64,000 nucleotides of DNA, from assembly GCA_028875225.1 (NCBI GenBank), contig JAPPFB010000002.1:124001-188000 (forward strand), written 5' to 3'. Shown here in pieces: positions 18,064-26,351 of this stretch. A model generated the notes under the pieces. The model saw nothing but the letters and a program-made list of their open reading frames with translations, was not told the origin of the DNA and ran no database searches. The stretch's first letter is position 1; each line of letters opens with the position of its first letter. This DNA comes from Chloroflexota bacterium. GTDB lineage: Bacteria > Chloroflexota > Dehalococcoidia > Bin125. A program made the position numbers and the translations under genes.

Positions 18064-21000
18064 CCAGTCCCTCACCGAAGCCGAACGCTCCGAACCCGAT
18101 TCGTCTACTCCTTCCGCCAGCGACCAACCCTTCCGACCCGTCGGTTCGCTGATGCCCCACCGCGAGCTCGAGCAGCGCATCCGCGAGTTCTGGCGGGAGC
18201 GCGACATCTTCCGCCGCTCGGTCGAAGAGCGGCCCGAAGAAGACATCTACTCCTTCTACGAAGGCCCTCCGACCGCCAACGGCACGCCCGGCGTCCACCA
18301 CGTGCTCTCGCGTGTGTTCAAGGACCTCTTCCCCCGCTATCAGACCATGCGCGGCAAGCGCGTCCCGCGCAAGGGCGGCTGGGACACCCATGGCCTGCCG
18401 GTCGAAATCGAGGTCGAGAGGATGCTCGGGCTCGACAGCAAACCCGCGATCGAGGAGTACGGCATCGCCGAGTTCAACCGCCACTGCCGCGAGTCGGTGA
18501 TGGAGTACGTCGAGCAGTGGGAGGACATGACCGAGCGGGTCGCGTTCTGGATCGACATGTCCGACGCCTACCGCACCTACACACCCGAGTACGTCGAGTC
18601 CTGCTGGTGGATCTTCAAGACCCTCTGGGACGCCGGCCTGATCTACGAAGCCCGCCGCACCACGCCGCACTGTCCGCGCTGCGAATCCTCCCTCTCCAGT
18701 CACGAGCTCTCCCAGGGCATGCAGGACGGCGTCCGCGATCAAGCGGTCACCGTAATGTTCAGGGCTCACGACGGATCACTGCCGCCCAACCTGAGAAGTC
18801 CCGAGCCAACTTACTTTCTCGCGTGGACAACGACACCCTGGACACTTCCGGCAAACTCGGGGCTGGCCTTGGCGGCCAACGAAACCTATCGAGTCGTGGG
18901 AATACCGGATCGTGGCAGAGTCATTCTTGCTGACAAGTTGGTTAGCTCGACGCTCACTCCTTTCGGAGACGGCTACTACATGGAAGGCACAGTCCAGGGG
19001 TCCGAACTGGTCAACGTCACCTACGACGGTCTCTACGACCCCGACCGCTGGGGCGTCCCGACCTACCGCTTCGACGGCGCACGACTCATTGAATGCCTTG
19101 AGGAAGACGGTCCATTGCCGGAGCGCAAGGTCGCAGCCGCCGACTTCGTCGAGATGGAGAGCGGCACCGGCATCGTCCACGTCGCCCCCGCATTCGGTGA
19201 GGACGACTACCTGCTCGGCCGGGAGGCTGGCCTGCTCTTCCGCCAACCCGTCGATCTCAGCGGCCGCATTGTCGGCGATCCCGCAGCCGACGACGCGCCG
19301 CCCTTCGTCGGCAAGTGGGTCAAAGACGCCGACCCGATGATCATGGACGACCTCGAGTCTCGAGGACTCCTGTTGCGCCAGGACATCTACGAGCACACCT
19401 ACCCCTTCTGCTGGCGCTGCGACACGCCGCTGCTGTACTACGCCAAGCCGAGCTGGTACATCGCCACCTCGCAGGCCAAGGACCTGCTGACCAGCTCCAA
19501 CGCCGACCTCATCCACTGGCATCCCGAGCACACCGGCACGGGACGCTACGGCGACTGGTTGGCCAACAATGTCGACTGGGCCGTCAGCCGCGAGCGCTAC
19601 TGGGGCACGCCGCTCCCCTTCTGGCGCTGCAGCGAGTGCGGCGACGTCTCCTGTGTCGGCTCCTTCAACGAACTCCGCGAGCGCGCGTTGGCCTTCAGCG
19701 GCGTCGAGCCCGACCTCTCCGATCCGCACCGGCCCTTCGTCGACGAGATCGAGATCGGCTGTGAGCAGTGCGGCGCCGCCGCGCGCCGTTGTCCCGAGGT
19801 CGCCGACGCCTGGTTCGACTCCGGCGCGATGCCGTACGCCCAGTGGCACTACCCGTTCGAGAATCAGGACCGCTTCGACGAGCGCTTCCCCGCCGACTTC
19901 ATCTGCGAAGCCGTCGACCAGACCCGCGGTTGGTTCTACTCGCTCCACGCCGAGGCCGCCATGCTCCACCACGCCGAGGCCGTTCCTGAGCCCATTTCCT
20001 TCCGCCACGTGATCTCGTTGGGCCACATCCTCGACGAGGCCGGCGAGAAGATGTCCAAGTCGAAGGGCAACGTCGTCGACCCCTGGACCGTGCTCGACCA
20101 GAGCGGGGCCGACGCCTTGCGCTGGTATTGCTACGTCGCCTCGCCGGCCGGCAACCCGCGCCGATTCTCGCCCCGACTGGTCGGCGAAGCCCAGCGCCGC
20201 TTCCTGCATACCCTCTGGAACACGTACTCCTTCTTCGTCACCTACGCCAACATCGACGGCTGGCGTCCCGATTCCGATCCGGCCCCGCCAACCGTCGAAC
20301 TCGACCGCTGGATCATCAGCGAGCTGCACGCGCTGATCGACCGCGTCACCGAGGCCCTCGACGACTACGACCCCACCGCCGCCGCCCGCGAGATCGACGG
20401 CTTCGTCGACTCGCTCTCCAACTGGTACGTCCGACGCAGCCGACGCCGATTCTGGTCATCCGCCCGAGGCGGAGCGGCCGCCGACCTCGACGCCAAGCGC
20501 AGCGCCTACCAGACCCTGCACACCGTCTTGACCACGCTGGCCAGACTGCTCGCGCCGATGACCCCTTACCTGGCAGAAGACATCTGGCGCAATCTGGCCG
20601 CCGAGAACGATTCGGACGCCGCCGAGTCGGTCCACCTTGCCGACTGGCCCATCGCCGACGCCGCCCTGATCGACGAAACCCTCAACCAGGAGATGCAGCT
20701 CGTCCAGCGCGTCGCCTCGCTGGGGCGCTCGGCCCGCAGCGGAGCCGGGATCAAGGTGCGCCAGCCCCTGCCGGCCGTGAGCGTCGCCGTCCGCTCGGCG
20801 CAGGACGCCGAAGCAGTCGAGCGGCATCGGGCCACGATCGCTGAGGAACTCAACGTCAAGACCGTCACCCTCGCCGACGCCGAAGCCGATTCGCGCCGCT
20901 ACACGATCAAGCCCAACCTGCGGGCACTCGGACCCCGAATTGGTCCCCAGTTGCCGGTCCTTCGCGCTGCCCTCGACGTGCTCCCGACCGAACTGGCCTC

Positions 21001-21439
21001 CGGGATTGCGCGGGCGGTTGAAGCTGGTCGCGGCGTCGAGATCGAGGGCATCTCGCTGGCGCCAACCGACCTCTTGATCGAGGTCGACAGCGACGCGGCG
21101 GCAGAGGCCGCCTCAGCCGAGGACGATCGCTGCGCCGTGCGGCTCTCCACCGAACTGACCGCCGAACTGATCGCCGAGGGCATGGCCCGTGAGGTGATCA
21201 ACCGAATCCAGGCTCTGCGCCGAGACTCAGGACTCGACCCCGACGACCGAATCTCGCTGCAGTTGGCCTCGGACGATGACCAACTCGCCTCGGCTGTGTC
21301 AGAGTTTGAATCACTGATCGCCGCCGAGACATTGGCGACGTCCATCGCGGTCGACGGCGCCGATCTCGCGCTCGCCGGGCACCGAACTGAAGCGGACATC
21401 GATGGGGCAGCAATCACCCTGGCGCTCGACCGCGCCTGA
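18047..21439 (+). CDS. ileS: Isoleucyl-tRNA synthetase, type 2
   Basis: 1130 residues, class I. Charges tRNA-Ile and edits Val. The HIGH-equivalent is PPTANGTPGVHH, followed by GGWDTHGLPVEIEVER as in the eukaryote-like type 2 enzymes. The CP1 editing domain has the TTTPWTLPAN site, and KMSKSKGN is near residue 670. I use the ATG at 18047, which overlaps the previous gene by 17 nt; the frame is open further up, but that would run deep into it. Codon use between about 18752 and 19130 differs sharply from the rest of the gene. Type 2 enzymes are generally less sensitive to mupirocin; that is family knowledge. Confidence 0.95.
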   Translation: MTQTANQSLTEAERSEPDSSTPSASDQPFRPVGSLMPHRELEQRIREFWRERDIFRRSVEERPEEDIYSFYEGPPTANGTPGVHHVLSRVFKDLFPRYQTMRGKRVPRKGGWDTHGLPVEIEVERMLGLDSKPAIEEYGIAEFNRHCRESVMEYVEQWEDMTERVAFWIDMSDAYRTYTPEYVESCWWIFKTLWDAGLIYEARRTTPHCPRCESSLSSHELSQGMQDGVRDQAVTVMFRAHDGSLPPNLRSPEPTYFLAWTTTPWTLPANSGLALAANETYRVVGIPDRGRVILADKLVSSTLTPFGDGYYMEGTVQGSELVNVTYDGLYDPDRWGVPTYRFDGARLIECLEEDGPLPERKVAAADFVEMESGTGIVHVAPAFGEDDYLLGREAGLLFRQPVDLSGRIVGDPAADDAPPFVGKWVKDADPMIMDDLESRGLLLRQDIYEHTYPFCWRCDTPLLYYAKPSWYIATSQAKDLLTSSNADLIHWHPEHTGTGRYGDWLANNVDWAVSRERYWGTPLPFWRCSECGDVSCVGSFNELRERALAFSGVEPDLSDPHRPFVDEIEIGCEQCGAAARRCPEVADAWFDSGAMPYAQWHYPFENQDRFDERFPADFICEAVDQTRGWFYSLHAEAAMLHHAEAVPEPISFRHVISLGHILDEAGEKMSKSKGNVVDPWTVLDQSGADALRWYCYVASPAGNPRRFSPRLVGEAQRRFLHTLWNTYSFFVTYANIDGWRPDSDPAPPTVELDRWIISELHALIDRVTEALDDYDPTAAAREIDGFVDSLSNWYVRRSRRRFWSSARGGAAADLDAKRSAYQTLHTVLTTLARLLAPMTPYLAEDIWRNLAAENDSDAAESVHLADWPIADAALIDETLNQEMQLVQRVASLGRSARSGAGIKVRQPLPAVSVAVRSAQDAEAVERHRATIAEELNVKTVTLADAEADSRRYTIKPNLRALGPRIGPQLPVLRAALDVLPTELASGIARAVEAGRGVEIEGISLAPTDLLIEVDSDAAAEAASAEDDRCAVRLSTELTAELIAEGMAREVINRIQALRRDSGLDPDDRISLQLASDDDQLASAVSEFESLIAAETLATSIAVDGADLALAGHRTEADIDGAAITLALDRA

Positions 21440-21446
21440 CCGGACG

Positions 21447-22577
21447 TCATTCACCACCGAGCCGTTCGCTGCGCTCCGCGCGGCGACGCTCCAGCCGCGC
21501 CGCCCGGGCCTCCTCGTCTGGCGCGTTCGTGGGAATCGGCCGGTCGTGTACGAGTTGCCGGGCCGCGGCCTGACGCACCCGCTCGCGCAGCGTCATCGGC
21601 CCGACTTCCTCTTGCTCATCCTCATCGTCCCCATCGTCATAGTGGCCGTACATCACGCGCGGCCACTCCGCCGCAATCTCCGCGCCGAAGAGCAACACGC
21701 AAGCGGCGAGATAGACGAAGAAGAGCAGCGCGATCGCCGCGCCCAGCGAGCCGTAGACGGCGTCATAGTTGGAGAAGTTGCTCAGGTAGAGGGCGAATCC
21801 GTGCTTCAGCGCCTCGAACAGCAGCGCGCCGACCAGCGCCCCGGCGACCACGTCGCGCACCCGCGTCGTCACGCTGGGCACGACCTTGTAGATGATCGTG
21901 AAGGTCGTCCAGGTCAGCAGGAACGGCAAGAGCACTGTGACCAGGCGGAAGAATCCCGTTGCCTCCGCCCCGAACGGACCCAGCGAGTCCGAGACCGATT
22001 CCGAGACGTTCGTACCCACCTGCAGCACGGCCGTCGCCCCGATCGAGATCGTCAGCAGTCCGCCCACCCCCAGCACCAGTCCCAGGTCGACCAGCTTGCC
22101 GCGCACGAATGGACGGCGGAACTCCAGGTCCCAGGCCGAATCCAGCGCGAACCGCAACGCGGACATCATCCCCGTCGCCGCCCAGACCAGGCCAAGCACG
22201 AAGACGACTCCCAGTGCCGAGCGTCCGCTGGCGATTGGTTCGATCAGTGCTTCGAGATCTTCCCTACCCGCTCCCGACTGCAGCGGCAGCAGCTCGAACA
22301 ATCCGTCCACGACCTCCTCGCGCAACCCGTCGTCGGTCAGCAGCACGCCGGCAATCGAGACCACCAGGATCGCCAGCGGAAACAGCGAGAAGAACACGTA
22401 GTAGGACATCGACGCGGCCAGCTGCGCGCAATGGTCGTCGAGGAACTCGGAGACCGACCGCTTGGCCAGCAACTGCAGGTCGGTCCGCCACCAGCCCAGG
22501 TGCAGCACCAGCCAGCGGCGCCAGCGCAGCAACCGTTGGCGGTACTGCTCAGGATCTATCCGCAGCAGCCAATTCAT
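21447..22577 (-). CDS. YihY/BrkB-family membrane protein
   Basis: 376 residues. A polytopic membrane protein of the YihY (formerly RNase BN/BrkB) family with about six helices. Family motifs include AASMSYYVFFSLFPLAI near residue 55, TGMMSALRFALDSAWD in the middle and NYDAVYGSLGAAIALLFFVY late. The C-terminal tail is long, acidic then Arg-rich. The role is uncertain in all members, with lipid or export functions suggested. It converges on ileS with a 7-nt gap and diverges from proB. Confidence 0.88.
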   Translation of the reverse strand: MNWLLRIDPEQYRQRLLRWRRWLVLHLGWWRTDLQLLAKRSVSEFLDDHCAQLAASMSYYVFFSLFPLAILVVSIAGVLLTDDGLREEVVDGLFELLPLQSGAGREDLEALIEPIASGRSALGVVFVLGLVWAATGMMSALRFALDSAWDLEFRRPFVRGKLVDLGLVLGVGGLLTISIGATAVLQVGTNVSESVSDSLGPFGAEATGFFRLVTVLLPFLLTWTTFTIIYKVVPSVTTRVRDVVAGALVGALLFEALKHGFALYLSNFSNYDAVYGSLGAAIALLFFVYLAACVLLFGAEIAAEWPRVMYGHYDDGDDEDEQEEVGPMTLRERVRQAAARQLVHDRPIPTNAPDEEARAARLERRRAERSERLGGE

Positions 22578-22630
22578 GACACCATTATCCGCCTGCGGCA
22601 GCGCCGATGGGGCGGACCGGCGGTGAATTC

Positions 22631-23773
22631 ATGACCGACGCCCAACCGCGACGCATCATCTGCAAGCTGGGCACCAATCTGCTCACCTCGGGCAGCGACC
22701 GCCTCGATCCCGGCGTGCTCGAAGAGGTCGTCCGCCAGGTGGCCGAACTTCGTGTCGAGGGCGCCCAGGTCGCCGTCGTCACCTCGGGCGCCGTGACCGC
22801 CGGACGCGCCCGCGTCGGCGTCAGCAAGACCCGTTCCTCGGTCGGCGCGCGTCAGGCCCTGGCCGCGATCGGACAGGGCCAACTGGTCCAACGCTACGAC
22901 TCGCTGCTCCAGCGCTATGGCCTGATCGCCGCCCAGGCGCTGATCACGCGCGGCGACGTGACCGAGCGCCGCGGCTACCTCAACGTCCGCAATACCCTGC
23001 TGCGCCTGCTCCAGTACGGCGTCGTGCCGATCATCAACGAGAACGACGTCGTCGCCGACGAAGAACTGCGCGGCGGCGCGTTCGGCGAAAACGACGCCCT
23101 CTCCGCGCTGATCGCCAACCTGATCGACGCCGACCTGCTGATCCTGCTTAGCGACGTCGATGGCGTCTACGACCACGACCCGCGCACTCACGACGACGCG
23201 CAACTGATTCCCGTCCTGCGCAACCCCGCCTCGATGATGCCGGCGGCCGGCGACGTCGACGAGCGCAGCCGGGGCGGGATGCGGGCCAAGTTGGAGGCCG
23301 CCCGCCGCGCCTCGGCCGGGGGCACCGAGGTCGTGATCGCCTCCGGCCACGAACCCAACGTGATCAGCCGGATCGCCGGCGGCGAACGTCTGGGCACGCT
23401 GGTCCCCGCCGACACCACGATCCGCGACAGCCGCGAGCGTTGGCTGCTCGCCGGTCTGCACAACGGCGAGGGCATCGATCTCGACCAGGGAGCCGTGATC
23501 GCGCTGACCCGGCAGGGCCGCAGCCTGCTGCCCGCCGGCATCACCAACGTCCGCGGCCAGTTCGAACGCGGCGACATCATCCAGCTCTACGACGCCCACG
23601 ACGTGCCGGTCGCCGTGGGGATCAGCAACTACTCGTCCGGCGAGACCATGAGAATCCGCGGCAAGAAATCCTCCGAGATCGCCGAAGCGCTCGGCTACAG
23701 CTACGGTTCCGCCGTTGTCCATCGCAACAACCTCGCCCTCCTGCCCCAGGCTGACCAGGGGCTGTACGCGTAG
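22631..23773 (+). CDS. proB: Glutamate 5-kinase
   Basis: 380 residues. Makes gamma-glutamyl phosphate from glutamate and ATP, the first step of proline synthesis. The amino-acid-kinase domain is clear: ICKLGTNLLTSG, VTSGAVTAGRARVG, PIINENDVVADEEL and LLSDVDGVYDHDP. A C-terminal PUA domain follows from about residue 280 (LLPAGITNVRGQFERGD), with the usual length. I choose the ATG at 22631, which has GGCGGTGA before it, over one 24 nt upstream with no ribosome site. proA is not in the window. Confidence 0.94.
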   Translation: MTDAQPRRIICKLGTNLLTSGSDRLDPGVLEEVVRQVAELRVEGAQVAVVTSGAVTAGRARVGVSKTRSSVGARQALAAIGQGQLVQRYDSLLQRYGLIAAQALITRGDVTERRGYLNVRNTLLRLLQYGVVPIINENDVVADEELRGGAFGENDALSALIANLIDADLLILLSDVDGVYDHDPRTHDDAQLIPVLRNPASMMPAAGDVDERSRGGMRAKLEAARRASAGGTEVVIASGHEPNVISRIAGGERLGTLVPADTTIRDSRERWLLAGLHNGEGIDLDQGAVIALTRQGRSLLPAGITNVRGQFERGDIIQLYDAHDVPVAVGISNYSSGETMRIRGKKSSEIAEALGYSYGSAVVHRNNLALLPQADQGLYA

Positions 23774-23812
23774 ACCGAGATCAGCCCGGATGCCGTCGTT
23801 GTCGCGTTTGCT

Positions 23813-23839
23813 GCGCTGGCCGCGCTGGCCGCGTTGGCC
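23813..23839. repeat. Three 9-bp tandem units
   Basis: GCGCTGGCC occurs twice and GCGTTGGCC once, head to tail. The last units overlap the left arm of the hairpin pair that follows. The region 23774-24124 after proB has no gene; it holds this short tandem, the two-hairpin element and the hairpin at 24050. Confidence 0.6.
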
Positions 23840-23912
23840 GCGGCAATCTCGGCTTGACGTGCGCCGACAGCCGTGCTGGACGCGGCGAGATACCCGCGAC
23901 AGGCGCGGGTAT
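23825..23912. repeat. Two-hairpin element, family A (copy 1)
   Basis: The right hairpin is perfect: ATACCCGCG (23890-23898), 5-nt loop, CGCGGGTAT (23904-23912). The left hairpin has the intact arm CGCGGCAAT (23839-23847), but its partner (23825-23833) matches at only 7 of 9 positions. The centres are 65 nt apart, as in the copies at 28681, 34697 and 51364. The sequence just right of it resembles the flank of the 34697 copy for a further 20-30 nt. Confidence 0.75.
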
Positions 23913-24049
23913 GACGGAGTTTCTTGTTCCTCTTCGGCCAATATGAACAGGGCCCAAACCCCACTCCAGTTCTCTCGATGGCTTCCCACTTTGTCGCTCA
24001 CGGTCGTACTTGACAGGCGCAGGCGCGGGGCATGACGTTCGGAGTCTGG

Positions 24050-24070
24050 GCCCCGCATCGAGTGCGGGGC
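24050..24070. repeat. Hairpin repeat related to family B
   Basis: GCCCCGCA (24050-24057), loop tcgag, TGCGGGGC (24063-24070), an 8-bp perfect stem. A variant, CCCCGCATCAAGTACGGG, is found near 9468. It lies in the gene-free stretch between proB and the HTH gene. Confidence 0.55.
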
Positions 24071-24124
24071 ATCGGAACAGATGGAGACAGCGAAACTGCT
24101 GTGGGCAGCGGAGGCGAGGGTGCG

Positions 24125-24832
24125 TTAGCCGGCTGCTTCGGTGTAGATCAGGGGTGAGGTTTCCTGTTCCGGGGCGTCGGGATTGGTGATCTGGTCGAGG
24201 AACTGGAGGATCTGCTCGGCTGACTGGCCCTTGAGGTGAGGGAAATGTTGCACGGCTTCCTCGATCAGGGCGTCCTGGCCGGGTGGGTTGGGTAGCTGTA
24301 CCGGCTCCGCAGGAAATTTTTCTTGCGCAGGCTGAGATTCCTCGATCTCCTGCTCTGGACTGGAGGTCGTGGAATCGGAGGGGTCAGTTTGAGTTGATTC
24401 TGGACTGGTTTGCGCAGAATTCTGCGATTCTTCGTCGTAGAGGCCGGGCTGGTCAGGTCGTTGCTCTGCTCGCTGATGCACCTGTTGGACGGTGCGGCGG
24501 ATTTCGCGGGCGAGCGCGTTGAGCTGGGACTCCTGGTTCTCGCGGGCGCGCAGGTACTCGACCGGCGTGAGGCGATTGGCGTTCTTGTCAACAGGGTCCT
24601 CCTTGATGGCAAGCGAGAGCCGGAGCTTGAGCAGTTGGAGCGACTCGAGCAGGAGGTCGTCGGCGGCGGGGGCGGCAATGCTGCTCCAGTGCGTCTCGAT
24701 CAGCTGGAGGTCCGAACGGACAGTGGATTTCGAGAGCTTGAGCCTCTCGCCGATTTCTCGCTGCGAGCATCCTCGCTGGGTGAGGTAGTGGACGTGGATG
24801 ACTCGGCGTCGCCGTCTGGGCGGGATGTGCAT
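24125..24832 (-). CDS. Helix-turn-helix protein of unknown function
   Basis: 235 residues from the ATG at 24830-24832, chosen because AGAAGG lies 8 nt upstream; an in-frame ATG at 24857-24859 has no ribosome site. An Arg-rich start is followed by an HTH at about residues 10-45 (LTQRGCSQREIGERLKLSKS, then TVRSDL). A helical middle follows, then a long Gln/Ser/Glu-rich linker and a short C-terminal helix. It resembles the DNA-binding end of terminase small subunits or transposase helpers, but no such partner is nearby. Dispersed repeats flank it on both sides. Confidence 0.65.
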   Translation of the reverse strand: MHIPPRRRRRVIHVHYLTQRGCSQREIGERLKLSKSTVRSDLQLIETHWSSIAAPAADDLLLESLQLLKLRLSLAIKEDPVDKNANRLTPVEYLRARENQESQLNALAREIRRTVQQVHQRAEQRPDQPGLYDEESQNSAQTSPESTQTDPSDSTTSSPEQEIEESQPAQEKFPAEPVQLPNPPGQDALIEEAVQHFPHLKGQSAEQILQFLDQITNPDAPEQETSPLIYTEAAG

Positions 24833-24974
24833 GATGGAAGCCTTCTCTCTCGCGGACATGTGTTCTGGTTACTGTAGTGAATGTATGTTCGATGTTGTTG
24901 TGTCGTGGTTGACGGACGGTCCCTCTCGGGTAGGACGGGGAAGATGAGAGAGGTTTGGTGCGGACCAAGGCGAG

Positions 24975-25135
24975 ATTCCCGCGGCAAGCGCGGGAATGAC
25001 GGACCTGGGCGCGGGAATGACGGAGTTGGGCGCGGGAATGACGGAGTTGGGCTCGGGAATGAGGGAGTTGGGCTCGGAGATTGCCGGACGTAGGCGCGGG
25101 AATGACGGAGTTGGGCGCGGAGATTGCCGGGGAGA
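24975..25135. repeat. Hairpin followed by a 21-bp tandem array
   Basis: A 9-bp hairpin ATTCCCGCG/CGCGGGAAT (24975-24997) leads into units of 21 bp (one of 22) running from 24988 to about 25135. Units 1-3 and 6 read GCGCGGGAATGACGG plus 6 nt. Unit 4 is a variant. Units 5 and 7 switch to a GGAGATTGCCGG form that matches the other stem of the family A element. There is no spacer diversity, so it is not a CRISPR array. The rest of 24833-25190 holds no gene that I can support. Confidence 0.75.
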
Positions 25136-25190
25136 TGGGCACAGCAGGGCAAACGGCTGCTCGCGATTGATCACCCTTTACGATCCTCCC

Positions 25191-26069
25191 ATGACCCAAC
25201 TCACCGACTACCCGGCCTCTCAGATCTACTTCTCCCAGCGCCTCCGACTGCATTACGTCGACTGGGGCAATCCGACGGCGCCGCCGCTGATCCTCGTCCA
25301 CGGCGGACGCGACCATTGCCGCTCCTGGGATTGGGTCGCGCTAGCGCTCAAGGATCGCTACCACGTGATCGCGCCCGACCTGCGCGGCCACGGCGACTCC
25401 GAGTGGGTGAATGGCTCCGGCTATTCGATGATCGACTACGTCTACGACCTCGCCCAGCTGGTCCGACAGAAGCACCTCGCCCCGGTCACCCTGCTCGGAC
25501 ACTCGCTCGGCGGACGCATCTGCCTCGAATACGCCGGCATCTATCCCGATCGCGTCGCCAGGCTGATCGCGATCGAGGGTCTCGGCCCCTCGCGCCGCAT
25601 CACCGACACGCATTCGGCCGTTCCCGCCCACCAGCGCATGTCGGAGTGGATCTCGGACACCCACCGATTCGCCGGCCGCCTCCCGCGCCGCTATCCCACG
25701 CTGGACGACGCCGTCGAGCGGATGCAGGAAGCCAACCCGCGGCTCTCGGACGAACAGGCGCTGCACCTGACGACCCATGCCGTCCACCAGAACGAGGACG
25801 GCACCTTCATCTGGAAGTTCGACAACTACGCCCGCTCCTCATCGCCTTATCCCTTCAATGAAACGGACGCCGAGGAAATCTGGTCGCGGGTGAGAATGCC
25901 CACTCTCCTTATCGCCGGCCTCGAGTCCCAGGGCGATCCCAACGAGGACGACCGAACCAACTCCTTCCCCCAGGCCAAAAGAGTCGGCATCGCCGACGCC
26001 GGTCACTGGGTTCACCACGATCAGCTCGACCGGTTCCTCGGCGAGGTCAACAAGTTCCTCGACTCCTGA
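25191..26069 (+). CDS. Alpha/beta hydrolase
   Basis: 292 residues from the ATG at 25191; the frame runs upstream through the repeat array, where it is not coding-like. The fold motifs are LILVHGGRDHCRSWDW (oxyanion region), the nucleophile elbow GHSLGG, a likely acid near DRTN and the catalytic His in DAGHWVHHDQ. It has no signal peptide. The substrate is unknown; esterase, haloalkane-dehalogenase-like or C-C hydrolase activity would all fit. It precedes the SsuD-like and arylsulfotransferase-like genes but is separated from them by 282 nt of repeats. Confidence 0.86.
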   Translation: MTQLTDYPASQIYFSQRLRLHYVDWGNPTAPPLILVHGGRDHCRSWDWVALALKDRYHVIAPDLRGHGDSEWVNGSGYSMIDYVYDLAQLVRQKHLAPVTLLGHSLGGRICLEYAGIYPDRVARLIAIEGLGPSRRITDTHSAVPAHQRMSEWISDTHRFAGRLPRRYPTLDDAVERMQEANPRLSDEQALHLTTHAVHQNEDGTFIWKFDNYARSSSPYPFNETDAEEIWSRVRMPTLLIAGLESQGDPNEDDRTNSFPQAKRVGIADAGHWVHHDQLDRFLGEVNKFLDS

Positions 26070-26111
26070 CACCTCACCCTCTGGACACTCGCGCGTGAAC
26101 CAATCAAGGTC

Positions 26112-26174
26112 GGCCCCGCGCAGGCGGGGCCCTCGCCGCCAACTGGTCACGGCGCCCCCGCCTTCGCGGGGGCG
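26112..26174. repeat. Dispersed hairpin pair, family B (copy 2)
   Basis: Hairpin GGCCCCGC/GCGGGGCC with loop gcag (26112-26131), then CGCCCCCGC/GCGGGGGCG with loop cttc (26153-26174). The centres are 42 nt apart. The left flank ACCAATCAAGG and right flank ACTTCA recur, inverted, at 9414-9520. Confidence 0.7.
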
Positions 26175-26289
26175 ACTTCATTGAGGGGTGACCCGCAGCT
26201 CTCCACTGCAAGAGGGTTGGGGTACGGGCTGAGTGCATACCGATTTCTGGCTTCAGTCGTTATTGCTAGCGGCAGGGCCCTCACCCTCA

Positions 26290-26310
26290 CCCTCTCCCTC
26301 CGAGAGAGGG
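26290..26310. repeat. CT-rich hairpin, family C
   Basis: CCCTCTC followed by a short loop and GAGAGGG, preceded by two CACCCT units. Similar CT-rich hairpins lie at 33899 and 47595. It may serve as a weak terminator or mRNA-end structure, but there is no T-tract. Confidence 0.45.
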
Positions 26311-26351
26311 GACCGGAACCAGAGTTCCCACCACGACCTACACTTCGCCAC

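Noticed and set aside
24915-24945. Promoter-like TTGACG with a TAGGAC 16 nt later on the plus strand
   Set aside because: The -10 match is poor and it lies about 250 nt and a repeat array away from the next plus-strand gene.
24988-25135. CRISPR-like array
   Set aside because: Units are contiguous with no unique spacers and no cas genes are near; it is a plain tandem repeat.
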